A stretch of DNA of 20,253 bases from Caldilineaceae bacterium (lineage in GTDB: Bacteria > Chloroflexota > Anaerolineae > Caldilineales > Caldilineaceae). Positions 1 to 7,450 of the stretch are shown here, piece by piece. The notes under the pieces were generated by a model. The model did no database searches and was not told where the DNA came from. It worked only from the letters and a program-made list of their open reading frames with translations. The stretch is taken from contig JAPKMV010000004.1 in NCBI GenBank assembly GCA_026645635.1, positions 1 through 20,253 of the forward strand, in the 5' to 3' direction. The position numbers were made by a program, and so were the translations under genes. Every line of letters starts with the position of its first letter. The first letter of the stretch is position 1.

Positions 1-1
1 A

Positions 2-799
2 CCCCTGGCGCTGAGCAGCGACGCTGGCGGTATGTTGCGGGTGTCGGCTCACTACTGCGGCGTGGCCGGCATCAAGCCGACCAATGGCCGCGTCCCCAAC
101 ACCGGCGCCTACAACCAACCCGGCGGGCTGAGCGACCCCTTTGCCCAGGTCGGGCTGATTGCCCGCTGCGTGGCGGACCTGGCGCTGGCGCTGCCGATCA
201 TCTGCGGCCCGGATCATGTCGATGCCGGGGTGATCCCCATGCCGTTGGCCGAACCGGGCGCAGTCTGTCTGGGCGAGCTGACCGTGGCCTACTTGCTGGA
301 GGACCGCAGCGCGCCGGTGACTGACGCCACCGCCCACGCCGTCGGGGCGACTGCCCAGGCATTGGCGCGCGCCGGCGTGCTCATGGAAGAGGCGCCCCCG
401 CCCGATTTTGTCGGCGACAGCCGGGGTATTCTGGAGAATTGGAATCACGTGGCCAGCCTGCGCGGCCAGGATGTGGTGGAAGTGCTAGGGGAGATCGACC
501 ATTATCGGTCGCGACTGCTGCAATTCATGCAGCGCTACGACGCAATTCTGTGCCCGGTGGATTGTCACCCCGCGCCGCCCCATCGCGCCCGCGACCCGCA
601 CCGTTTCGATTATACCCAGCCCTTCAACCTGCTCGGCTGGCCTGCCGTCACCGTGCGCGCCGCCGCCACGCCGGACGGTCTGCCGATTGGTGTACAGATC
701 GCGGCGCGGCCGTGGCGGGAAGATGTAGCGTTGGCGCTGGCGGCGGCAGTGGAGCGGGCGCTGGGTGGCTGGAAGCTGCCTACTTCTTCTTCCAGGTGA
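2..799 (+). CDS. Amidase-signature family protein, 3' part (5' end outside window)
   Basis: Amidase-signature (AS) enzymes hydrolyse amide bonds with a Ser-cisSer-Lys triad. The frame is open from base 2, so the gene is cut by the window edge. The first residues (LSSDAGGMLRV, then CGVAGIKPTNGRV) match the end of the AS signature, usually D-x-G-G-S-[ILVM]-R-x-P followed by CGVxGxKPTxGRVS. The C-terminal part (YDAILCPV, GWPAVTV, GLPIGVQIAARPWRED) is also typical of the family. The position of the acyl nucleophile Ser is Met here (codon 32-34), and the following Pro is Ser. The in-frame ATG at 32 is this substituted codon, so it is not the true start. The substrate cannot be told. The 3' end overlaps the convergent gene at 780 by 20 bp. 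Family assignment is solid; activity is doubtful. Confidence 0.85.
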   Translation, partial: PLALSSDAGGMLRVSAHYCGVAGIKPTNGRVPNTGAYNQPGGLSDPFAQVGLIARCVADLALALPIICGPDHVDAGVIPMPLAEPGAVCLGELTVAYLLEDRSAPVTDATAHAVGATAQALARAGVLMEEAPPPDFVGDSRGILENWNHVASLRGQDVVEVLGEIDHYRSRLLQFMQRYDAILCPVDCHPAPPHRARDPHRFDYTQPFNLLGWPAVTVRAAATPDGLPIGVQIAARPWREDVALALAAAVERALGGWKLPTSSSR

Positions 800-1337
800 A
801 TTGGCGTTCCTGGCCCAGCGGCAGGTTTGTCAGATCGAGCGCACCATCCTGGCCATCGGCTTTGAGACGAGCGCGTTCGATGATCAACTGCGCCAGGGCC
901 GGGTCGAAGTTAGTGTCTTCACGCTCCAGGGCGATTTCACCGGGATAAACGTGGTGAATCTGGATGGTCGCCGAATCCTGCTTGAGGTCACGGCGGTGAA
1001 CCAAGACATCCATGCGGTTGATGTCTTTCCATGCCCAGGTGCGGGAGCGTCCCCACGGGCGCAGCGGAATGACAATCTTCAGGGCTTCGTCGGTCAATTC
1101 CAGCCGCCGGGTGGAGAGCAGCAAGTCGCCGTACAGGAAGAATACACCCCAAAGGATAAAGGTCCAGGCAATCGCCTCGGCGAAGAAGGTGGTCGTCAGG
1201 CCGGCTACAAAGGCAGCGATGCCGCCGCCAAGCATAGCCGCGCCCATCGCCATGTTGCGGCGCTGACCGTAGAAGGTGATCGTATTTGGTTCGGGCTGCG
1301 TCTGTTCTGTGAGTACAGCATCCGCGATTTCGGCCAT
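780..1337 (-). CDS. Small membrane protein with two TM segments and a PH-like cytosolic domain
   Basis: I do not recognise this as a named family. The protein has about 185 residues. A short polar N-terminus is followed by two hydrophobic segments (about residues 28-46 and 50-69) with a short turn, then a soluble, strand-rich domain (about 75-140: RRLELTDEALKIVIPL, WAWKDINRMDVLVHR). That order resembles bacterial PH-like (bPH2-type) membrane proteins; this is a guess from layout. The tail is charged and ends in KKK. A strong AGGAGG (1344-1349) lies 3 nt from ATG 1340 and 6 nt from ATG 1337, so the second ATG is the better start. The gene follows the nucleotide-sugar dehydrogenase by about 80 bp, with its own possible promoter, and overlaps the convergent amidase by 20 bp. 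Confidence 0.7.
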   Translation of the reverse strand: MAEIADAVLTEQTQPEPNTITFYGQRRNMAMGAAMLGGGIAAFVAGLTTTFFAEAIAWTFILWGVFFLYGDLLLSTRRLELTDEALKIVIPLRPWGRSRTWAWKDINRMDVLVHRRDLKQDSATIQIHHVYPGEIALEREDTNFDPALAQLIIERARLKADGQDGALDLTNLPLGQERQFTWKKK

Positions 1338-1373
1338 CATTTTCCTCCTGTGTGCGCTGACTTAGTCTTCAAA

Positions 1374-1403
1374 AGTATAGCGGCTGCACGGAATTTGCCC
1401 CAA
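1374..1403 (-). promoter_or_regulatory. Possible promoter for the small membrane-protein gene
   Basis: On the minus strand TATACT (1379-1374) is preceded by TTGGGG (1403-1398) with an 18-bp spacer. It lies in the 80-bp gap upstream of the gene starting at 1337. The -10 is good and the -35 is weak. Confidence 0.35.
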
Positions 1404-1417
1404 ATTTACCCGATGGC

Positions 1418-2764
1418 TTATGCACTTGTGTGGCGCGTATCGACCACGAGCCGCGCCCGTTGGCGGATGTGCGCCCAGTCGTAGGCGTCGTGATCCGTGG
1501 CGATGACGACACAGTCGGCCATCTGCAGCGCTGCCTCCAGATCGTGCACGCTGGCCATTGCCATCCCTTCGTGGTTGAAGGAAGGCACATGCGGGTCGTG
1601 ATATTCCACGGCAGCGCCCTTTTGCTCGAGCAGGTGGATGATGTCCAGCGCCGGCGACTCGCGCATGTCGCTCACATTCTTCTTGTAGGCCACGCCCAAG
1701 ATCAGCACGCGGCTGCCTTTGACTGCCTTGCCCGCGTCGTTGAGCCGATCCTGCACCTTCTGCACCCAGTAGCGCGGCATCTCGGTGTTGACCTCGTTGG
1801 CCAGCTCGATGAAGCGCGCCGTGTATTCGAGGGTGCGCAGCTTCCATGACAGGTAGAGCGGGTCGATGGGGATGCAGTGGCCGCCCAGACCGGGGCCGGG
1901 CGTGAACTTCATAAAGCCGAAGGGTTTGGTGGCCGCAGCGTTGATCACTTCCCACGCGTCCAGCCCCAGCTTGTCGCACATGATGAGCAGCTCGTTGGCC
2001 AGACCGATGTTGACCGAGCGGAAGGTGTTTTCCAGCAGCTTGACCAGTTCAGCGGCTTCCGGCGACGAGACCGGCACCAGCGTCTCAATGGCCTGACCGT
2101 AGTAAGCCATTGCCACCTCCTTGCACGCCGGGGTGACGCCGCCGATGACCTTCGGCGTGTTGCGCGTCGTCCAGTCGGTGCGGCCCGGATCGACTCGTTC
2201 CGGCGAAAAGGCCAGGTAGAAATCCTCGCCGACCCGCAGCCCCTCGGCATTGTCGTGCAGCCGCGGCAGCATGACATCGCTGGTGGTGCCGGGGTAGGTG
2301 GTCGATTCGAGCACGATGACCATGCCGCGGTGCAAGTAGCGGGCGACCTCTTCGGTAGCGCTGACAATGTAGGAGATGTCGGGATCCCCGGTTTTGCTCA
2401 GCGGCGTCGGCACGCAGATCGTCACCGCGTCGCAGTCAGCCAGGACGGCGAAGTCGGTGGTGGCGCGCAGGGAGCCGGTGGGGGCGGGTGAGGGGGTGAG
2501 GGGGTGAGCGAGTGAGCGGGATGTGCCTACCGCAACGGGAGCCGCCGTCACCAGGGCGGCGACCGCAGTGGTCGGCACATCTTCGATGTAGGATTCGCCG
2601 CGGTTGATGGCATCCACCTTGCGGCTGTCCAGGTCGATGCCGACCACGCGGTAGCCGGCTTCAGCAAAGACCACGGCCAGCGGCAGCCCCACATAGCCCA
2701 GGCCGATCACGGCCACTGTGGCGTCGCGGCGCTGGAATTTGTCAAGAATGGTTTGGTGATTCAT
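1418..2764 (-). CDS. Nucleotide-sugar dehydrogenase (UDP-GlcNAc/UDP-glucose 6-dehydrogenase family)
   Basis: This is an NAD-dependent, four-electron oxidation of a UDP-sugar C6 hydroxyl to a uronic acid, a cytosolic step in making cell-surface polysaccharide. The 448-residue protein starts with a Rossmann motif (IGLGYVGLPLAVVFAEAGY, residues 20-38) and acidic ribose-binding VGIDLD. It has the family landmarks ICVPTPL (116-122), ESTTYPGT (153-160), FSPERVDPG (186-194) and the catalytic Cys297 in GGHCIPIDPLYLSW. A C-terminal UDP-binding domain contains ILGVAYKKNVSDMRESPAL. The sequence looks most like the WbpA/UDP-GlcNAc dehydrogenase branch, but the exact sugar is not certain. Residues about 76-97 are a low-complexity insertion absent from usual relatives. 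A GGGGAA ribosome site precedes ATG 2764. No glycosyltransferases are adjacent. Confidence 0.93.
   Translation of the reverse strand: MNHQTILDKFQRRDATVAVIGLGYVGLPLAVVFAEAGYRVVGIDLDSRKVDAINRGESYIEDVPTTAVAALVTAAPVAVGTSRSLAHPLTPSPAPTGSLRATTDFAVLADCDAVTICVPTPLSKTGDPDISYIVSATEEVARYLHRGMVIVLESTTYPGTTSDVMLPRLHDNAEGLRVGEDFYLAFSPERVDPGRTDWTTRNTPKVIGGVTPACKEVAMAYYGQAIETLVPVSSPEAAELVKLLENTFRSVNIGLANELLIMCDKLGLDAWEVINAAATKPFGFMKFTPGPGLGGHCIPIDPLYLSWKLRTLEYTARFIELANEVNTEMPRYWVQKVQDRLNDAGKAVKGSRVLILGVAYKKNVSDMRESPALDIIHLLEQKGAAVEYHDPHVPSFNHEGMAMASVHDLEAALQMADCVVIATDHDAYDWAHIRQRARLVVDTRHTSA
2474..2539. repeat. In-frame low-complexity GGGTGAG-type insertion inside the dehydrogenase gene
   Basis: The plus strand shows tandem GGGTGAGGG / GGTGAGC units over about 2484-2520, read on the coding strand as CTCACCCC-like repeats. 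It encodes SLAHPLTPSPAPT between the first Rossmann half and the conserved LRATTDF strand. The reading frame is kept. Boundaries are estimated from where family similarity resumes. Confidence 0.6.
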
Positions 2765-2844
2765 AGATTCCCCGAAATTAAAGACATGCTCTGATGACTT
2801 CTGCGGCTGAGCTTATCGAAGCCCACGGAAGTCCCTGCCCTGGT

Positions 2845-3417
2845 TTACCTGCTATCGCGACCGAAGATGTCGCTCACGGAAAATTCCTGGTTCGGAAACG
2901 ACTCAATTGTAATCTGTTCGCCCACAAACGCAGTCAAAATCAGTCGATATCCAGCAACTGCCGGCTCGCGGTGACATTCGACGCACTGCCTGGATAGGTC
3001 CACCAGCCAGACTTCTCTGATACCGGCCGCTGCATAGAGGGGCAGCTTAACGGTGCGATCCTGCACCGCCGACGAATCGGCGACTTCCACCGCAAGCAGC
3101 ACGTCCGCAGCAGCCGGGTGCCTGTCATTGTAGAAATCAGGTCGAAACACGAGCACAGATAGATCCGGCTGTGGCTGCGAGTGGATGTCGAGCCGGATCG
3201 GATCTTGCACCCCGATGATGACGCGTGCGCCCAGAGCTTGCTGCAACAGGTAGTTGAGACGCTTGACACAGGCCGCATGTTCGCTGCCAATCGGGCTCAT
3301 CTCGATGATTTCCCCTTCAATGAGTTCTAGCCTGTCATCTTCGGCCAGAATGCCAGACTCGGTCATCTGTTCGTACTCGTCGGCAGTGAAGCGATAGCGG
3401 ATCAATTCAACAGTCAT
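2845..3417 (-). CDS. Uma2-family (DUF820) PD-(D/E)XK-like nuclease-fold protein
   Basis: Uma2/DUF820 proteins have a restriction-endonuclease-like fold and occur in many copies in Chloroflexota and Cyanobacteria; their cellular role is unknown. The 190-residue protein has the family order: DDRLELIEGEIIEMSPIG (27-44), then QPDLSVLVF with Asp85, LLAVEVADSS with Glu111, DRTVKLPLYAAAG with Lys124, and VWLVD. Asp85, Glu111 and Lys124 would form the PD...ExK-type metal site. The start at 3417 is set by AGGAGG in the upstream linker and the start of similarity (MTVELIRYRF); a longer open frame upstream merely runs antiparallel-in-frame through thyX. It begins 8 nt after the thyX stop, so the two are probably co-transcribed. 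No toxin or antitoxin partner is evident. Confidence 0.85.
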   Translation of the reverse strand: MTVELIRYRFTADEYEQMTESGILAEDDRLELIEGEIIEMSPIGSEHAACVKRLNYLLQQALGARVIIGVQDPIRLDIHSQPQPDLSVLVFRPDFYNDRHPAAADVLLAVEVADSSAVQDRTVKLPLYAAAGIREVWLVDLSRQCVECHREPAVAGYRLILTAFVGEQITIESFPNQEFSVSDIFGRDSR

Positions 3418-3425
3418 AGATGCGT

Positions 3426-4487
3426 TCAAGCCTCCTGTATGAACTGCTCCTGATAGACACGCCAGTGTTCGGCGAAGACGTCCGGCGACAGTGTGTGCAA
3501 CATGCGCAGCACCGCCTGCCCCATGGCCCGGATTTCCCACTGCGCGGCCTTGTCCACTGCGCGCAGCCAGAGGAAATGGCTCCACGCCGCAAAGTTCATC
3601 GTCGCCACGATGCGCGTCTCGGCGGCGTTGGGCAGCAAAAAGCGGGCGTCCTCTTTGCGAATGCCCATTTTTCGCAGCGCCGCATATTTCTCTTCGGCGA
3701 TGCGCCAGAATTCGTCCAACTCCGCCATGGCCTGCGGGTGCTCGGCCACGGCCGGCGGCACGATGGCCTTCCAACCGCCCTTGCTCAAATCGACATAACG
3801 CTGTGATTCCTGGCTGAAGCTGGCGAGACGGTGGCGCACCAACTGATGGGTGCAGGTGCGGCTGATGCCCTCAAAGAAAAAGGTGGCCGCGCCGTGATGC
3901 AGCGCCAGTTCCGGGTCGGCGAGGAGCGGCTGGGTGTAGCCCAGCAAGGTGACGCGCATGGGGCCTTGTTCGTAGGGGGCCAACACGGCGAGCGCGGCTT
4001 CGTCAAACAGCGGCGCTGCGCCGGCGATGGGCGAAATATCGGCGGCGCCGGCGTATTCAGCAAAGATGCCCGGGGCCAGCGTCCGCAGAATCGGCACGGC
4101 TTCCAGGGCCACGCCGCGGCGGAAGAAATCGAGCCAGACCCGCGTGTTGCCGCTGACCAGCCAGGCGCCGCTGCCCAGCTCGCTCACCTCACAGTGGCGG
4201 TTGAGCAGCCGCCAGCGCAGCGGCTCCAGGCTGTCGGTGATGCGCAGCGTCACCACCAGGTGCTCGATGATGTCCTCGTGTCCCTCGCGCACCCGGTCGG
4301 CGATGAAGTCCGCCGCCGCGCCCATGCGGTGTGTGCTGCGGTAGCAGACGCGCCCCGCAAACTCCACCACATTCTCTGGATAATCGGCCTTGCCCTGCCA
4401 GATGGCGCCCAGGTCGCCGATTGTGGCGACCGACTCGACAGTCAAGGCAGGGTTGCGCTGCGTGTAGGCAAGCAACTCGACGTGCAT
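3426..4487 (-). CDS. thyX: Flavin-dependent thymidylate synthase ThyX, extended form with internal duplication
   Basis: ThyX makes dTMP from dUMP using methylene-tetrahydrofolate, NADPH and FAD. The signature RHR-x7-S is intact ([11 protein letters not shown], residues 218-228), followed by QRYVD. C-terminal [29 protein letters not shown] and AQWEIR fit dUMP/FAD-binding parts. The protein has 353 residues, far longer than the common 220-250. Residue 1 onward ([10 protein letters not shown]) and residue 177 onward ([10 protein letters not shown]) look like repeats. [12 protein letters not shown] (134-145) also resembles [12 protein letters not shown] (330-341). The first copy has the RVCYRS and GHEDIIEH parts but no RHR motif; the second has the RHR motif but lacks the CYRS part. 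The start has AAGGAGGAG 4-5 nt upstream. The downstream Uma2 gene follows by 8 nt. Confidence 0.93.
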   Translation of the reverse strand: MHVELLAYTQRNPALTVESVATIGDLGAIWQGKADYPENVVEFAGRVCYRSTHRMGAAADFIADRVREGHEDIIEHLVVTLRITDSLEPLRWRLLNRHCEVSELGSGAWLVSGNTRVWLDFFRRGVALEAVPILRTLAPGIFAEYAGAADISPIAGAAPLFDEAALAVLAPYEQGPMRVTLLGYTQPLLADPELALHHGAATFFFEGISRTCTHQLVRHRLASFSQESQRYVDLSKGGWKAIVPPAVAEHPQAMAELDEFWRIAEEKYAALRKMGIRKEDARFLLPNAAETRIVATMNFAAWSHFLWLRAVDKAAQWEIRAMGQAVLRMLHTLSPDVFAEHWRVYQEQFIQEA

Positions 4488-4510
4488 GGCTCCTCCTTAT
4501 TCGAAGGCGA

Positions 4511-4541
4511 ACTATACCACGATCTGCTGCTTGCCTGGCAA
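4511..4541 (-). promoter_or_regulatory. Possible extended -10 promoter for thyX
   Basis: On the minus strand TTGCCA (4541-4536) and TATAGT (4516-4511) are 19 bp apart, with TG one base before the -10 (TGGTATAGT). The predicted start is just upstream of the ribosome site at about 4490-4498. The long spacer lowers confidence, but the extended -10 compensates. Confidence 0.4.
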
Positions 4542-4546
4542 TCGGC

Positions 4547-5128
4547 CTACTGCCCTGTGGCCATGTTGAGCAGCGCCGCCGGCACGCCGACGATGACGCC
4601 CACAAAGAACAGCACCACCGCCGTGATCACGGCGACGATCAACCAGGCGACGAACATGGTGATGATGGCCTGGCCGTCCGTCAGGCGATGGGTGGTGCGC
4701 ACAGCAAAGAAACCGCAGACCAGGTACCAGATGCCGGCTGCCAGCGCGATGAAACCGCCGAGGCAGGGAATAAAGGAGAGCACGCTGAGCGCCTGGGGCG
4801 CATGGGCAAAGCCGAGCGTGCGCAGCATCTGCTGCTGGGTGCCCTGGCCCTGGAACATCGCCGCGCCGATGTACTGGGTGACGTAGGCGGCAACGTAGTA
4901 GAGCAGCACCGACAGGATGGTTTGCACGATGAGAAAGGCGAACGCTGCCAGGAAATTCAGCCCAAACAACTGGCCGATGAAGGCGCCCAGGCCATTGAGC
5001 ACGGCCACCACAATGACCATGTTGAGCGCATCACGGGTCATGCTTTCATTGCGGGCCGCCTCTTCGTAGAAAGGCACTTCCAACGACATAGCGCGGCGCC
5101 CGTAGGCGATGAGTGCATTGAAGTCCAT
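4547..5128 (-). CDS. YIP1-family-like integral membrane protein
   Basis: The protein has 193 residues, with a short polar N-terminal segment (MDFNALIAYGRRAMSLEVPFYE) followed by about four to five hydrophobic segments: near residues 37-57, 60-92, 108-137 and 150-185. The pattern of an N-terminal amphipathic stretch, paired helices and a central PCLGG loop resembles Yip1-domain proteins (Pfam YIP1 type), which are common in bacteria and of unknown function. The start at 5128 is chosen because AAAGGAGC lies 7 nt upstream; the open frame continues 25 codons further without a comparable ribosome site. It lies downstream of the kinase gene on the same strand, but a 152-bp gap with its own possible promoter suggests separate transcription. 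Confidence 0.7.
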   Translation of the reverse strand: MDFNALIAYGRRAMSLEVPFYEEAARNESMTRDALNMVIVVAVLNGLGAFIGQLFGLNFLAAFAFLIVQTILSVLLYYVAAYVTQYIGAAMFQGQGTQQQMLRTLGFAHAPQALSVLSFIPCLGGFIALAAGIWYLVCGFFAVRTTHRLTDGQAIITMFVAWLIVAVITAVVLFFVGVIVGVPAALLNMATGQ

Positions 5129-5201
5129 TGTTTTGCTCCTTTGGTTCATTCGTCCCTTGATTGAAGCGCGTTGGCACTTGTCCGACACATGAGGAGGTGT
5201 C

Positions 5202-5294
5202 ATGATGATAATACTGGATTACGCACTGCGTCAACTGCGCGCCATCCTGCATCCGGCGGCGCGGGGGCTGGCGGCCCCAGTCAGCGGACCGTAG
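5202..5294 (+). other. Doubtful 30-codon ORF with a very strong ribosome-binding site
   Basis: ATG 5202 follows GAGGAGGTGT (5191-5200). The frame reads MMIILDYALRQLRAILHPAA and ends at TAG 5292-5294. The ribosome site lies inside a small inverted repeat, GACAC (5184-5188) and GTGTC (5197-5201). The ORF is opposite in strand to both neighbours and overlaps the 3' end of the kinase gene by 14 bp. I know of no homologue. The minus strand here also has TTGACG (5234-5229) and TATTAT (5213-5208), 15 bp apart, a possible promoter for the YIP1-like gene. It may be chance. Confidence 0.15.
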
Positions 5295-7443
5295 GCGCGG
5301 TCGCGATGCGCAGCACGGCCTGAGAGCCGCCCGCCCGCATCTGCGTCAGCGTTATGCCGCCGCCCACCACTGCCAGCATCGCAGTGTGCAGCGCCAGTCC
5401 CTGGCCGGCGCCGCCCGCCACCGCCGGCGCCGGCTGGCCGTTGTCGCGCACCACGATCTCCAGCTCGCTGCCGCCGACCGCCGTCACAGTCAACGTGAAG
5501 GGGGCGGCTGCGCCGTGACCGTGGCGTGCTGCGTTGCGCGCCAGCTCGCGCACGGCGTAGAAGACCACCTCGGCGTGCAGGGGGCGCAGCATCGGCGCAG
5601 TGACCGCGGCTGCGTCATCCGCAGCAAAGTGCACCGTATCGAAGCGCGACGCCATCTCCTCTTCCACCAGCCGGCGCAGGTCGGTCAGCAGATGTCCCGA
5701 CGGGCGCACGGGCGGGCGCGCCGGCAGACCGCGCAGCAGCGCCGCCGTCTGCCGATGGGCCGTTGCCAGCAGATCACGCGCCTGGGCGATCTGCGCGTCG
5801 TCACCCTGGCTCAGCAGGATCAGCGCCGCGTGCAGGTCGGGCAGCACTTCGTCGTGGAGGACGCGGCGCGTCTGGCGGTCAGCGACCTGACCTTCGGCCC
5901 ACTGTTCGCGCGTGAGGTCGAGCAAGCGCCGGGCCAGCGCAGCCGCAGCCAGCAGATCCAGCAGCCGCTCCCCGGTCGCCCGGGCGATGGCGATCTCCTC
6001 CTCGGCGTAGAGGTCATCGCCCCGCCGCCGCCCCAACAACATGACACCCACCGGACCTTGCGGCCCCTGGATCGGCAGCGCCCACGCCACCTGGGACAGC
6101 CCCGGTGCATCGCTGGCGACTGCCAGCATGTCATCCGATGCGGCGGACAGCGGCGGCAACACGCCGGGCGGCGGCGCATGTGCAGGGTAGACGAGTGGCG
6201 AGTCGACCAGAACTGCCAACGCGCCGCTGGCCGCCAGCGCCGCATAGTCTGTGTGCAGCACCTCGCGGCAGAGGGCAGCAAAGGTGGCGGCGGCATCTTG
6301 CGCGGTGGCGGCGTCGCCGGCAGCGGCAGCGGGTGTGATGATCTCCTCGGCCAGATGCGTGCTGACGACGAAGGGCTGTAGGCGGCGCATGAAGTCGCTC
6401 TGTGCAGCAAAGGTGCGCCAACCGAGCAGGGCGAAGAAGAGTGTCATCAACAGCGCAGTGAGGAGCAGGCTGTAGACTGGGCGCCAGCCCGCGGCCAGCG
6501 TCGCACCCACGACCACACCGTACCCCACGGCCAGCAGCAGCGCAGCGCGCCAGTGACGGCGCAGCGCACGCCGCGGCAGGGCGCGGCCACTGAAGACTTC
6601 ATACCGGACAAGCGCATAGCTCATGCAGAAAATGACCGCCGCCAACAGCGCAGACACAAGCAAATCGGTCCACGCGATGGCCAGGGCGAGGCGGCGGGCG
6701 TCGTCCGTGGTGGCTGTCCAGGGATCGAGCGGGAACGGCGTGCGGCTGAAAAGCTCGTTGGCGGCTGCCGGGCTGGGCGTGCGGGCAACCCAGATCAGGA
6801 GCAGCGCCACCAGCCCGCCGACCACGACTAACAGTGCGTTGGCCGTCAGCAGCCACGGCCGTGCACGGCGCCGCGCCGCCGTACTCTGCTTGGATGGCGC
6901 GGGCGCGGGGCGCAGCAGCGCGTCGAAGCTGAGCGCCACGCAGACCAGGATGTAGGCCGGGTAGAGCACCAGAAACCAGGGGGCGCCAAAGAGGGTCGCG
7001 GTTGCGCCGAAGCGCAGATTGACGGCATCGAGAAAGGAGGGCAGCCCGGCGCTGGTGAAGAGCGCAATGACCAGCCCGCCAAAGGTTATCACGACCAGCG
7101 CCAGCGGCAGGCGATGGCGACGCAGACCTTGCGCCTCCCCGCCAAAGCCGCTGTACCAGAGCACAACGCCGTACCACGCCAGGGGCAGCGCCAGCAGCGG
7201 CAGCCAGCCCAGCTCCCACCAGAGATTGAGCGCGGCGCTCGCCGGCCCCTCGCCGCTGGCCAGGATTGCCGTGTGCGCCGCGAAGAACGCGCTGCCCAGC
7301 CAGGCGGTCAGCGCCAGCAGCGCCACACCCGGCGTGCGGCGCTCGGCGTTGAGCAGCACCGTCAGCCCCAGCCAGAGCAGCAGGATGCCGTTGGCGAGGG
7401 AGAGCGCCAGCAGCGGCCAGTCGAACCAGAAATAGCCCGTCAT
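5281..7443 (-). CDS. Membrane sensor histidine kinase (HisKA_3/HPK7-like)
   Basis: This is a two-component sensor that autophosphorylates on His and passes the phosphate to a response regulator. In the 720 residues, about seven or eight hydrophobic segments fill residues 8-340. A GAF-like region follows (about 365-500, including QVAWALPIQGPQGPVGVMLLG). The phospho-acceptor box is RRVLHDEVLPDLH (His530), the LHDE type seen in kinases paired with NarL/LuxR regulators. The ATP-binding part has AVRELARNAARHG (N box, Glu633 and Asn637), VVRDNGQ (667-669) and GGAGQGLAL. The start at 7443 (MTGYFWFDW) is chosen because it begins the first helix and has GAAGGG upstream; the longer open frame overlaps the regulator gene. 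It starts 7 nt after the regulator stop, so they form one operon. The ligand is unknown. Confidence 0.9.
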   Translation of the reverse strand: MTGYFWFDWPLLALSLANGILLLWLGLTVLLNAERRTPGVALLALTAWLGSAFFAAHTAILASGEGPASAALNLWWELGWLPLLALPLAWYGVVLWYSGFGGEAQGLRRHRLPLALVVITFGGLVIALFTSAGLPSFLDAVNLRFGATATLFGAPWFLVLYPAYILVCVALSFDALLRPAPAPSKQSTAARRRARPWLLTANALLVVVGGLVALLLIWVARTPSPAAANELFSRTPFPLDPWTATTDDARRLALAIAWTDLLVSALLAAVIFCMSYALVRYEVFSGRALPRRALRRHWRAALLLAVGYGVVVGATLAAGWRPVYSLLLTALLMTLFFALLGWRTFAAQSDFMRRLQPFVVSTHLAEEIITPAAAAGDAATAQDAAATFAALCREVLHTDYAALAASGALAVLVDSPLVYPAHAPPPGVLPPLSAASDDMLAVASDAPGLSQVAWALPIQGPQGPVGVMLLGRRRGDDLYAEEEIAIARATGERLLDLLAAAALARRLLDLTREQWAEGQVADRQTRRVLHDEVLPDLHAALILLSQGDDAQIAQARDLLATAHRQTAALLRGLPARPPVRPSGHLLTDLRRLVEEEMASRFDTVHFAADDAAAVTAPMLRPLHAEVVFYAVRELARNAARHGHGAAAPFTLTVTAVGGSELEIVVRDNGQPAPAVAGGAGQGLALHTAMLAVVGGGITLTQMRAGGSQAVLRIATAPTVR

Positions 7444-7450
7444 CGGCCCT

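Noticed and set aside
3418..3774. N-terminal extension of the Uma2-family frame
   Set aside because: It overlaps thyX and has no family similarity; the AGGAGG and the homology both support the start at 3417.
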